From contig CACESO010000003.1 of the NCBI GenBank assembly GCA_902562205.1, positions 1-64,000 on the forward strand: a DNA stretch of 64,000 nucleotides, given 5' to 3'. This DNA comes from an uncultured Pelagibacteraceae bacterium (GTDB lineage Bacteria > Pseudomonadota > Alphaproteobacteria > Pelagibacterales > Pelagibacteraceae). Below, in pieces: positions 55,697 through 64,000 of this stretch. The notes under the pieces were generated by a model. The model had not been told where the DNA came from. It saw nothing but the letters and a program-made list of their open reading frames with translations, and did no database searches. How positions within the stretch are numbered: position 1 is the stretch's first letter; every line of letters starts with the position of its first letter. The position numbers and the translations under genes are program-made.

Positions 55697-56799
55697 TTGT
55701 TTATTTTTCTCTTTGTTAAGTTTAAAATTATTCCGATTAATATTGAAGAACCAATTATAGAAGAACCTCCATAACTTAGAAATGGCAAAGTCATTCCTGT
55801 TGTGGGTAAAAATCTAATATTTACTCCAATATGAACTAAAACTTGAAAAAGGATTAACATTACAGAGCCTACAAGTATTAATTTGAAACATTCATCTTCT
55901 ATGGTTGATACTTTTTTGAAAACTCTGAAAATAAGAAATAGAAATATTAAAATAATTCCTATTATCGATATTATTCCAAATTCCTCAGCTATAACGGCAA
56001 TAACATAATCTGTGTGTGCCTCTGGCACTCTAACATTCAGAGTGCCTTCTCCAATACCTTTTCCAAAAAAACCTCCGTTCATAATTGCTTCTGATGCTCT
56101 CTCAGACTGATAATTTCCTTTTGAGGTTATGTCAAAAAATGATTCAATCCTAAATTTTATATAATTTAATTTTGGGATAAAATTAATCATCAAAAACAGA
56201 GTGCATAAACCAATTGATATAAAAAGTATTAAAAATATAAGATTTATACCTGAAACAAATATGAGACTTAACCAAAGACATAATACTAATAATGTTTGAC
56301 CAATATCTGGCTGCAAAAATAGTAAAAGGATAATTGGAATGATTGCGAGCAAACTAAGAAGATATCTTGCATAGTTATTAGAATATTTTTCAGATGTTAG
56401 TATCATTGATAGTATTATTATTAGAAATGGTTTAAGGATTTCGATTGGTTGAAACCTTGGAAAAAAGAATATGTCTATCCATCTTTTAGAACCCTTAACC
56501 TCTACACCAAAAATTGGAACTAAAATTAGCGTACAAAATATTATCACAAAAGAAACTAATGACAGTTTATAAAGGGTTTTTTCTTCAAGTAAGGAAAAAA
56601 AGAATATTGTACCAATTCCTAACAAAGTGTAAATAAATTGCTTAAAAAAAAAATAATAACTTGTTGTCTCAAGTTTTGTAGATGCAATTAAAGAAGTTGA
56701 AACAAGTGAAAAAAAAATACCTAAAGAAATTAATAAGATTATTAAAAAAAACAAAAATTTATCTATGTCTTTCCACCAATTATATAACGAAAAATTCAT
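55693..56799 (-). CDS. ftsW: Division SEDS glycosyltransferase FtsW
   Basis: 368 aa with about ten helices. SEDS motifs are K-G-S-K-R-W-I-D (near 102), F-Q-P-I-E-I-L-K-P, E-A-H-T-D-Y-V-I-A (near 256) and T-L-P-F-L-S-Y-G-G-S-S near the C-terminus. It polymerises septal glycan with FtsI. It lies 3 bp after murD. Its retention shows that septal synthesis genes are intact although FtsA is reduced. Confidence 0.95.
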   Translation of the reverse strand: MNFSLYNWWKDIDKFLFFLIILLISLGIFFSLVSTSLIASTKLETTSYYFFFKQFIYTLLGIGTIFFFSLLEEKTLYKLSLVSFVIIFCTLILVPIFGVEVKGSKRWIDIFFFPRFQPIEILKPFLIIILSMILTSEKYSNNYARYLLSLLAIIPIILLLFLQPDIGQTLLVLCLWLSLIFVSGINLIFLILFISIGLCTLFLMINFIPKLNYIKFRIESFFDITSKGNYQSERASEAIMNGGFFGKGIGEGTLNVRVPEAHTDYVIAVIAEEFGIISIIGIILIFLFLIFRVFKKVSTIEDECFKLILVGSVMLILFQVLVHIGVNIRFLPTTGMTLPFLSYGGSSIIGSSILIGIILNLTKRKINK

Positions 56800-56802
56800 A
56801 TC

Positions 56803-58110
56803 TCATTTTTTCCTATTAATACCAATTTTTCTTATCTGAGAATTGAAATATCTTCCTCTTTCCTCAAAATTTTTGAAATTGTCAAAAGAAGCTGAAGCAG
56901 GACTAAAAAGAATAATTTTTTGCTTTAATTTCTGTTCTTTTTTAAGGTCAACCTTAATTTTCTTTATTGCGGAAATCATATTATTAAACTTTTGATAATG
57001 AACTTTATCCTTAAGTCTATTTGCGAAAAAATCAGCATTTTTTCCAAATATATAGGCTCTTAAATTAAAACAATATTTTTTACTCAAAGTAAATTTATCT
57101 CCTTTTTTTGGCAATCCTCCTAAAATCCAGAAAGTTTTCTTCTTGGTGTCTATAAGGTCTTGCGTTGAGGAAAATGAAGTCGATTTTGAATCATTTATCA
57201 CTTTAATCTTTTTATTATTAATCACAATTTCATTTCTAAATCTTAAAGCTTTAAATTTATTTAAAGTAGGTAAAATCTTTTTCAAATCAATTTTTAAAAA
57301 ATCGCAAATATTAAAAATAAAGATAAGATTTTTTCGATTTACACTGTTATTAAGGTAATTATTTTTAATTAATTTTTGAAACTTTAAATAAATTTTCTCA
57401 TCTACTCTTAAAACTTTTGAATTAATTTTTTTTTTATTTAAGATTTTATTAATAATTTTATTTTTATTTTCTATAAAAGCATGAGAACTTTTATTTTGCA
57501 TTGAGATAAGTTTAATTTTACTTTTGACATAATTCTTGAAATTGCCATGTCTTTCTAAGTGATCTATTGAAACATTTAAAATTGCTGCCAAATTAGTTTT
57601 ATAAAATTTGCTATATTCGATTTGATAAGAAGAAGCCTCAACTACAAATAATGTTTTTTTTGAAAAATGATAGTTTGATAAGATTGATTTTCCGATATTG
57701 CCTACTAATTTTGTGTGAATTCTTTGAGATTTAAGAACTTGATATAAAAGTTTGCAGGTTGTTGATTTTCCATTAGTTCCTGTAATTGTAATAAAAAAAT
57801 TTTTTGGAAAACTTTTATAAAACACATCCAAATCAGAGATAATCTTTTCCTTATTTCTTACAACTTCATTTGATAATAAGCATTTTCTATAATTTACACC
57901 AGGGCTTAATAAAATATAGTCAAAGTTGCTTACTCTATCACTGTCTCTAATAAACTTTTTGTTACGAGGAAGATTTGTTAAAGATAAATTATCGTCAAAC
58001 ACTTTTAAATTATTTTTTTTTTTCAAAAAGTTAAAAGCTGATTTGCCAGTTTTACCATATCCATAAATTAGAATTTTTTTATTCTGAAAGAATATCTTTG
58101 TAGATTTCAT
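56803..58110 (-). CDS. murD: UDP-N-acetylmuramoylalanine--D-glutamate ligase
   Basis: 435 aa from the ATG at 58110, which overlaps the mraY stop by 4 bp. The longer frame from 58164 is rejected, as it would extend into mraY. Y-G-Y-G-K-T-G-K-S (near 16) is the Rossmann loop, and I-T-G-T-N-G-K-S-T-T (near 107) the P-loop. It adds D-Glu to the stem peptide. It is divergent and Lys/Asn-rich relative to MurC. Confidence 0.93.
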   Translation of the reverse strand: MKSTKIFFQNKKILIYGYGKTGKSAFNFLKKKNNLKVFDDNLSLTNLPRNKKFIRDSDRVSNFDYILLSPGVNYRKCLLSNEVVRNKEKIISDLDVFYKSFPKNFFITITGTNGKSTTCKLLYQVLKSQRIHTKLVGNIGKSILSNYHFSKKTLFVVEASSYQIEYSKFYKTNLAAILNVSIDHLERHGNFKNYVKSKIKLISMQNKSSHAFIENKNKIINKILNKKKINSKVLRVDEKIYLKFQKLIKNNYLNNSVNRKNLIFIFNICDFLKIDLKKILPTLNKFKALRFRNEIVINNKKIKVINDSKSTSFSSTQDLIDTKKKTFWILGGLPKKGDKFTLSKKYCFNLRAYIFGKNADFFANRLKDKVHYQKFNNMISAIKKIKVDLKKEQKLKQKIILFSPASASFDNFKNFEERGRYFNSQIRKIGINRKK

Positions 58111-59192
58111 CTTAGTTTTAAAGTAGCTAAACCAATCATCGCCAAAATAAGAGATATAATCCAAAATCTTATGACTATTGTAGACTCAGCCCAACCTTTT
58201 TTTTCAAAGTGATGGTGAATTGGCGCCATCATAAAAATTCTTTTGCCTGTCAGTTTAAATGAAACAACTTGCACAATTACTGAAATTGCTTCTAAAACAA
58301 ATAGTCCACCAGTAATAGCTAACACTATCTCATGTTTTGTTGCTACCCCAACTGCACCTAAAGACCCGCCTAAAGCCAACGATCCTGTATCTCCCATAAA
58401 TATTTTAGCAGGTGGCGCATTAAACCATAAAAAACCAATTGATGCTCCGATGATTGCTCCACAAAAAACTGCAGCTTCTCCAACACCCTCTATATAAGGA
58501 ATTAATAAATAGTCTGCAAAAATTACATTTCCTGATACATAGCTTATAAAACCAAAACAGCCCGCAACAAGTATAACAGGAACGGTGGCTAATCCATCCA
58601 AACCATCAGTTAGATTTACTGCATTAGAGGATCCAACAATAACAAACAAATAAAAAGGTATAAAAAACCAACCTAAGTTAATTACTAAATTTTTAAAAAA
58701 TGGAAAATACAAATTAGTTTTAATATCAGAGTCTATAAATTTATAAAAAATAATTAATGAAATTAGACAAAGAAAAATTTGAATTGATATTTTTAATCTT
58801 GAAGAAATCCCATTTGAGTTGTTATTTTTAATTTTTTTGTAATCATCGAATGCCCCTAAAATTCCAAAGGATAAAGTGATGAATATCAATAACCAATTAT
58901 ATGGATTTAATAAATCAGCCCACAAAAAAACACCTGTGAATAGTCCTATTAATATTAAAACTCCACCCATAGTGGGTGTTCCAATTTTTTTGATCAAATG
59001 ATCTTCTGGCCCATCAGAACGAATAGGATTTGTAATTTGTTTTGATGAAAAAAAGTTTATAAACTTATCTCCTATTAAAAAAACTATGATCATTGCAGTA
59101 ATCACAGCTAGTCCCGTTCTCACAGTTAAGAAATTGAAAAAATTCAGGAACGAATATGTATCCGAATAGCTTGTAAGTATATTATATAACAT
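58107..59192 (-). CDS. mraY: Phospho-N-acetylmuramoyl-pentapeptide transferase (lipid I synthase)
   Basis: 361 aa, ten helices. Signatures are G-T-P-T-M-G-G (near 71), A-F-D-D-Y-K-K (near 114-120, catalytic Asp pair), N-L-T-D-G-L-D-G-L-A (near 193) and the M-A-P-I-H-H-H-F-E loop near 323. It transfers the UDP-MurNAc-pentapeptide to undecaprenyl phosphate. It begins 2 bp after the murE-murF fusion gene. Confidence 0.97.
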   Translation of the reverse strand: MLYNILTSYSDTYSFLNFFNFLTVRTGLAVITAMIIVFLIGDKFINFFSSKQITNPIRSDGPEDHLIKKIGTPTMGGVLILIGLFTGVFLWADLLNPYNWLLIFITLSFGILGAFDDYKKIKNNNSNGISSRLKISIQIFLCLISLIIFYKFIDSDIKTNLYFPFFKNLVINLGWFFIPFYLFVIVGSSNAVNLTDGLDGLATVPVILVAGCFGFISYVSGNVIFADYLLIPYIEGVGEAAVFCGAIIGASIGFLWFNAPPAKIFMGDTGSLALGGSLGAVGVATKHEIVLAITGGLFVLEAISVIVQVVSFKLTGKRIFMMAPIHHHFEKKGWAESTIVIRFWIISLILAMIGLATLKLR

Positions 59193-59194
59193 TT

Positions 59195-62017
59195 TTACAA
59201 ATTTTTTATTATTTTATTTAATCCTGTTGAATTAGATCCTTTTATCATTAAAAAACTGTTATTAGGTAATTGTTTTTTTATCAAATTCAAAATCTCTAAT
59301 TTATTGTTCAGTATTTTACCTCTCATTTGTGGTTTTAATTTGTTAAATGTATGTTTTGTATAATTACCATAAACATAAGTTTTATTTATGTCAGATTTAT
59401 TAATATATTTCGCAATTTTGATATGAAGTTTTTTTGAAAATTTTCCTAACTCAAGCATATTTCCAATCAAAATAAATTTTTTATTATTACCCTTATATTT
59501 TTTGTCAAATCTTTCTAATGCAAATTTAAATGAAAGTGGATTTGAATTATAACTTTCGTCAATAATAGTTAAATTTTTTTTTCCTTTTTTATACTTAATC
59601 ATTGAGCCTCTACTCTGGGAAATTTTGAAATTTAAAAATAAATTTTTAGGTAATGAATCTATATTAAAGTAATAAGTAATAATACTTAGTGTAGATAAAA
59701 TATTTTCTTTGAAATCTATTAGGTAATTTGGAATTAAAAAAAATTTTATTTCACCCTTAATCAAAAATTTACATAAAAATCTGTTTTTTATTTTTTTTTC
59801 CCCAAGGTAAACAATATCAGCTAATTTACTTTTTTTACTGAAAGTGATTATATTTAAATTTCTCAACTTTGCTTTTGAAATAAAATAATTACAGTATTTA
59901 TCGTCTTTATTTATAATCATTACTCCTGACGGAAAAATGTTGTTTATTATTTCACTCTTAGCCTTAGCAATCTCATCAAGACTCTTGAAGTTTTTGATAT
60001 GAGCGTATGAGATATTTGTAATTAAACCAAGATTAGGTCTTATTAGCTTTGTTAAAGTATCTATTTCTCCTTTTTTATCCATTCCTACTTCTAAAACTGA
60101 GAACTTTGTTGATTGTGGTGAATTTATAATACTTAAAGGCACACCGTATTTATTGTTAAATGATTTTTTTGAATAATATGTTTTATCTAATTTATTGAGA
60201 CAGAATCCAGTTAAGTCTTTAACTGATGTTTTTCCTGCAGATCCTGTTATTGCAATATAATTACTGTCTAAAGACTTTCTATAAACTGAGCTTAATTTAT
60301 TAAGTTTCTCGAGAGGATTTTTACTAAATATATTTCTAGAATTTTTAAATCTTTTATTTGTAATTGCTAAAATTGCATTATTTTTTATCGCCTCAATTCC
60401 AAATTTATTTCCATCAAATTTCTGACCCTTCACCCCAAAAAATACTGATTTTTTTTTAACTTTTTTAGAGTTTAAAGACACTGAGTTTATTATAGTTCTT
60501 TTGTTTAAAATCGTATTATTGAAAGTTTCAGTTAAGATATTTGTTTTTACTGAATTCGAAAACAAGTTGTTCTTTTTTCTTATAGCTTTAATAATCTCTA
60601 ATTTATCCGAGAAAAAAAATCTTTTTTTATATTCTTGATAATTTTCATGTCCCTTTCCAGCAACAATTAAAACATCACCTGAATTTAATTCACTGACAGC
60701 TTTTGAAATAGCGTCAGCCCGTGAGGAAATTTCAACATATTTTTTTTTCTTAATTTTCCTCTTTATCTGGTCTCTTATTACTTTAGAGTTTTCAAACCTT
60801 GGATTGTCGTCAGTTAAATATATTTTATCACAATACTTGTTTGCAATACCTCCCATTAAAGGTCTCTTACTTTTATCTCTATCCCCTCCACATCCAAATA
60901 CTAACGATATTTTACTTAAAGGATAATCTTCTTTTATACTTGATATGACTGTTTTTAAAGCATCTGGAGTATGTGCATAGTCAAGTATTACTCTTGATTT
61001 ATTCTTCAATTTGCCAATCTGCTCTAGTCTTCCGTTAACAGGTTTAATTTTACTAATATTCCTAAGAACAGTATCAATCTTTATGCCTGATAAATATGCA
61101 GCCAAAACTGCAAAAAGTAAATTTTTTATCTGAATGCTGCCAATTAGATAAGAATTGAATGAATAATCTTTCTTTAAAAGACTAAAATTGACTCTTTTTT
61201 TATCGTTTATTTTTTGTATTTTTTTCAAATTAATGAAAGAATTCTCGCTACCTATTTTATAAGTCCTCAATTTCTTTTTTTTGGAAATCTTTTTAAGTTC
61301 TTTTTCTTGAGATATTCCATTTTCAAAAATTATATTTCCTTTATTAGGCAACAATTTATTAAAAAGAATAAGTTTAGAATTCAAATAATCTTTGAATGTT
61401 TTATGATAATCAAGATGATCTCTTGAAAGGTTTGTAAACAATGCAGTTTTATAGTTTATTCCATCCAATCTATGTTGTTTTAAACCATGACTTGATGCTT
61501 CTATAATTACATTATCAATATTTAAATTTTTTAATTTCTGTAAAATTTGATGCATTTTAACGGGATCTATTGTGGTATTATTTGTTTTTAATTTTGTTTT
61601 TTTTGATAAAACGCCTAAAGTTCCGATGGCAGCAGCCTTTTTTTTGTTTAAAGACAATATTTGATAAAAAAAATTCGCTATTGAGGTTTTGCCGTTTGTA
61701 CCGGTTATTGCGATAATATTTTTAGGTTTTTTTTTATAAAAATTACTTGCTGCCTCTGCTAATAGTTTTCTTGGATTTTTACTTTTAATAAATAAAATTT
61801 TTTCTTTATTAAATCCTTCAAAATTTAGATTTGAAATAATTATTTTTGAGCCATTTCTTATAGCGTCTTTAATATAATTATTTCCGTTTAATTTATTTCC
61901 TTGGATAGAAAAAAAAATATCGTTTGTTTTACAATCTTTACTGTTAAATCTAATATTATTAAATCTTATAGATTTATAAGCTGGTTTAATATTTTTAATT
62001 AATTTGCCCAATAACAT
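59195..62017 (-). CDS. murEF: MurE-MurF fusion: UDP-MurNAc-tripeptide synthetase and D-Ala-D-Ala adding enzyme
   Basis: 940 aa in one frame. Residues about 1-478 are MurE, with P-loop I-T-G-T-N-G-K-T (about 103-111) and the D-D-N-P-R-F motif near 402, where DNPR indicates meso-diaminopimelate as the added amino acid. Residues about 485-940 are MurF, with its own N-terminal domain (G-V-K-G-Q-K-F-D-G), second P-loop I-T-G-S-A-G-K-T (about 588-596), Y-N-S-N-P and L-G-N-M-L-E-L-G blocks. The linker near 478-490 is short. In most bacteria these are adjacent separate genes. Both catalytic halves appear intact. Confidence 0.94.
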   Translation of the reverse strand: MLLGKLIKNIKPAYKSIRFNNIRFNSKDCKTNDIFFSIQGNKLNGNNYIKDAIRNGSKIIISNLNFEGFNKEKILFIKSKNPRKLLAEAASNFYKKKPKNIIAITGTNGKTSIANFFYQILSLNKKKAAAIGTLGVLSKKTKLKTNNTTIDPVKMHQILQKLKNLNIDNVIIEASSHGLKQHRLDGINYKTALFTNLSRDHLDYHKTFKDYLNSKLILFNKLLPNKGNIIFENGISQEKELKKISKKKKLRTYKIGSENSFINLKKIQKINDKKRVNFSLLKKDYSFNSYLIGSIQIKNLLFAVLAAYLSGIKIDTVLRNISKIKPVNGRLEQIGKLKNKSRVILDYAHTPDALKTVISSIKEDYPLSKISLVFGCGGDRDKSKRPLMGGIANKYCDKIYLTDDNPRFENSKVIRDQIKRKIKKKKYVEISSRADAISKAVSELNSGDVLIVAGKGHENYQEYKKRFFFSDKLEIIKAIRKKNNLFSNSVKTNILTETFNNTILNKRTIINSVSLNSKKVKKKSVFFGVKGQKFDGNKFGIEAIKNNAILAITNKRFKNSRNIFSKNPLEKLNKLSSVYRKSLDSNYIAITGSAGKTSVKDLTGFCLNKLDKTYYSKKSFNNKYGVPLSIINSPQSTKFSVLEVGMDKKGEIDTLTKLIRPNLGLITNISYAHIKNFKSLDEIAKAKSEIINNIFPSGVMIINKDDKYCNYFISKAKLRNLNIITFSKKSKLADIVYLGEKKIKNRFLCKFLIKGEIKFFLIPNYLIDFKENILSTLSIITYYFNIDSLPKNLFLNFKISQSRGSMIKYKKGKKNLTIIDESYNSNPLSFKFALERFDKKYKGNNKKFILIGNMLELGKFSKKLHIKIAKYINKSDINKTYVYGNYTKHTFNKLKPQMRGKILNNKLEILNLIKKQLPNNSFLMIKGSNSTGLNKIIKNL

Positions 62018-62029
62018 TTTTTTAAATTC

Positions 62030-63685
62030 TTAGTATTTTGTGGCTAAAATAGGTCCTATTTTTTCAATTATTTTTGCTGCTACTTCTACTGAAGTCCATC
62101 CAGCGGTATTGAAGGGTGTGCCCGTAAATGAACCTGGTTTATTTCGATATTTATAAACATAGTCTTTGGATAATTTAGTATCTTCCAACATAACAATAAA
62201 AACATACTTTGGTTCATTCATTGGAAAAATTGATGCAAAGGTATTTATTTTTTTTTTAGTATATTTTCCATTTTCAACAATAAGTGCAGTGCCTGTTTTT
62301 CCCCCAACATTATATCCTTTCACATCAGCCAAACTTGCTGTTCCCTCAGAAACGACTCTTCTTAAAATTTTATTCATTTTCAAACTTACACCTTTGCTTA
62401 AAACTCTTCTTTCTTTTGTATAACCAATATTTTTATCTTTGATTAAAGTTGGTGTAATATCATATCCACCATTTGATATTATCGCATAGCCTTTAGCAAG
62501 CTGTATGAGTGTAGTTGTAATACCATGACCAAAAGAGACAGTTAATAGTTTACACTTTCCCCAATTAAAAGGTATAGGTTTTCCAATTTCTGGAATATCA
62601 AATTTAATATCGCCTAGAATACCAATTCTAATTAAAAAATTTTTAATCTTATCGACACCTATTTTTTGACCTATCTTTACAGACCCTATATTTCCAGAAT
62701 TAATCAAGATCTCTTCAACGGATAAATTTTGTGATAAATCTTCATCATATTCAGAGATTGTTCTGCCGCCACAATTAATTTTTTTTTCAAGATTATTGAA
62801 CATATCTTTTGGTTCAATTAATTTTTCATCAAATCCTGCTGCTATTGTAAATGTCTTAAAAACTGATCCAAATTCATAGATTCCTTTAGTTGCCCTATTA
62901 ATATACTTTTTATCAGAAATATTTTTTCGCTGATTAATGTCAAAGTCAGGTAGAGATACCAACGATAATATCTCTCCACTATTGATATTCATTAAAATGC
63001 TTGCACTTCCAACATTTTTGAAAATTTTTTCAGAATTAAGAAGTTCTTGTCTAATCAAAAATTGAATTTCTTTGTCCAAAGTCATAGTTAAAGGCTTAGT
63101 ATTTGTTTTAAGATAATTATCAAAACTTTTTTCAATTCCTGAGACTCCAAAATTTTCATCATCTATTTGCCCCACAGTATGTGAAAATAAATTGTTATCT
63201 GGATAAATCCTTGTCACTTTTGGTTCAAGAACTAAAGACTTCTCACCTAATAATTTAATTTCTTCAGATTTTTGGGGAGTAAGCTTTTTTTTCAAATAAA
63301 AAAATTTATTCTTCTCAATATTATTTTCAATTTTTTCAAAGTCCAATTCAGGAAACGAATACTTTAGTTTTAACAAAAATTTTTTTTTGTCATTAATTAA
63401 TTTTGGTTTAACTCCAACATTATAAGTAATTACTGATTTACCAATAAAACGACCATTAATATCAATAATATCAGCACGATAATTTTTAATTTTGTTTGCC
63501 ATTTGATATGTTTGTATTGGAGTACTTGATCCTAAATATGCAATTTTAGTTAAATAAAGCAAAAATATAAAAAGAATTAAAAAAAACAAGAATGAAACCC
63601 TATTAAAAGAAACTATCCTTTTTTTTTCAGAAAATTTAAATTCGTCGTTATTTTCAATTATATATAATCTTTTATTATTATTCAT
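62030..63685 (-). CDS. ftsI: Division transpeptidase PBP3 (FtsI)
   Basis: 551 aa from the ATG at 63685 (a TTG at 63694 is the only upstream alternative). TM helix at about 30-50, then the pedestal and transpeptidase domains. The SxxK motif is S-V-F-K in E-F-G-S-V-F-K-T (near 271), SxN is S-G-N near 328, and K-T-G is in G-G-K-T-G-T-A near 462. It crosslinks septal peptidoglycan with FtsW. It overlaps ftsL by 8 bp. Confidence 0.94.
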   Translation of the reverse strand: MNNNKRLYIIENNDEFKFSEKKRIVSFNRVSFLFFLILFIFLLYLTKIAYLGSSTPIQTYQMANKIKNYRADIIDINGRFIGKSVITYNVGVKPKLINDKKKFLLKLKYSFPELDFEKIENNIEKNKFFYLKKKLTPQKSEEIKLLGEKSLVLEPKVTRIYPDNNLFSHTVGQIDDENFGVSGIEKSFDNYLKTNTKPLTMTLDKEIQFLIRQELLNSEKIFKNVGSASILMNINSGEILSLVSLPDFDINQRKNISDKKYINRATKGIYEFGSVFKTFTIAAGFDEKLIEPKDMFNNLEKKINCGGRTISEYDEDLSQNLSVEEILINSGNIGSVKIGQKIGVDKIKNFLIRIGILGDIKFDIPEIGKPIPFNWGKCKLLTVSFGHGITTTLIQLAKGYAIISNGGYDITPTLIKDKNIGYTKERRVLSKGVSLKMNKILRRVVSEGTASLADVKGYNVGGKTGTALIVENGKYTKKKINTFASIFPMNEPKYVFIVMLEDTKLSKDYVYKYRNKPGSFTGTPFNTAGWTSVEVAAKIIEKIGPILATKY

Positions 63686-63944
63686 TAATTTCAAACTTTT
63701 TAATATCTTTTGGATTTAATGGAAAAAATTTGTCCTCAAATAATTTATCTTTTAATCCAATCAATCTTTCTGGGTTGCTTAGATAATCATTTTCTAGAAG
63801 CAAAAAATTCAATTTTTCCTCTAAAATTTTCACTTCTTCTTCGAGTATAAATACATTTTTTTCTAATTGCCTTGTGGATGATTTAACAATTGATGTTGCG
63901 ATGATTAGACCTACTATACAGAAAAAGATTATATATTTTTTCAT
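63678..63944 (-). CDS. ftsL: Cell division protein FtsL
   Basis: 88 aa. A short cytoplasmic start, one TM helix (about 3-20), then a periplasmic coiled coil (about 28-60: L-E-K-N-V-F-I-L-E-E-E-V-K-I-L-E-E-K-L) and a tail with N-P-E-R-L-I-G-L-K-D, which resembles the conserved end of FtsL-type proteins. Size and position between rsmH and ftsI match. Its ATG overlaps the preceding stop (ATGA). Confidence 0.85.
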   Translation of the reverse strand: MKKYIIFFCIVGLIIATSIVKSSTRQLEKNVFILEEEVKILEEKLNFLLLENDYLSNPERLIGLKDKLFEDKFFPLNPKDIKKFEINE

Positions 63945-64000
63945 AATTTTTTAGAAATCTTTTCAATGTTTAATAGATTGTTAAATTTCAAAAATACGTT
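63941..64000 (-). CDS. 3' end of the gene upstream of ftsL, probably rsmH (mraW)
   Basis: Only 19 codons and a TGA (63941-63943) are visible, reading into the window edge in the frame that overlaps the ftsL ATG. The residues end N-I-E-K-I-S-K-K-L. Position alone suggests 16S rRNA m4C1402 methyltransferase RsmH, the usual neighbour. The sequence is too short to identify the family. Confidence 0.45.
   Translation of the reverse strand, partial: NVFLKFNNLLNIEKISKKL

Noticed and set aside
58111-58164. Longer murD start
   Set aside because: It overlaps the mraY coding end. The ATG at 58110 gives a typical ATGA overlap and MurD N-terminus.

Overview
This is a gene-dense, AT-rich chromosomal segment from an alphaproteobacterium, most likely the SAR11 clade (Pelagibacterales). 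The grounds are the strong A/T bias in coding sequence, spacers of 0-100 bp with many ATGA and TAATG overlaps, a tandem glycine riboswitch ahead of gcvT, a circularly permuted two-piece tmRNA of alphaproteobacterial type, and a small metabolic repertoire dominated by amino-acid and carboxylate uptake. The clade assignment is inferred from these features and not from a marker-gene tree. I saw no rRNA, tRNA, CRISPR array or insertion sequence.

Layout. 1-5455 (minus): riboswitch, gcvT-gcvH-gcvP and a truncated FAD oxidoreductase. 5487-9271: 5-oxoprolinase genes, with pxpBC and an EamA permease on minus and pxpA and a TPR protein on plus. 9268-12068 (minus): TRAP transporter dctP-dctQ-dctM with a hairpin between dctP and dctQ. 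12184-16225: a TerC-type membrane protein, an MFS carrier, a GNAT-like protein, a ProC-like reductase, a possible structured RNA, a small conserved protein and a glutaredoxin. 16226-19619 (minus): msrB, a deacetylase-family enzyme, an EamA permease and a DadA-type oxidoreductase. 19662-30190 (minus): rod-shape genes mreB-mreC-mreD-mrdA-rodA directly behind leuA, with ilvI-ilvN-ilvC upstream. 30240-34712 (minus): hflK-hflC, DUF2065, a DegP-type protease and miaA. 34795-36514: mrp (plus) and thyX (minus).

36552-39074 (plus) is the accessory stretch: the tmRNA, a frameshifted small membrane ORF, a decayed second copy of the tmRNA coding-piece hairpin, a sulfotransferase-like gene and an FkbM methyltransferase. 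It resembles a small islet at the tmRNA gene. Core genes resume with a MazG-like protein, fumC, an AsmA-like protein, a UvrD-type helicase, pepP, ligA and bamD.

49088-64000 (minus) is the cell-wall and division (dcw) cluster: (rsmH) ftsL-ftsI-murEF-mraY-murD-ftsW-murG-murC-murB-ddl-ftsQ-[ftsA remnant]-lpxC-bamD-ligA. Two things stand out. murE and murF form one 940-codon gene. At the usual ftsA-ftsZ position there is only a 234-aa protein that aligns with the FtsA 1C (SHS2) region and ends in an amphipathic helix, but lacks the actin-type ATPase core, and there is no ftsZ. This reduced FtsA and relocated or missing FtsZ is the most striking observation in the window.
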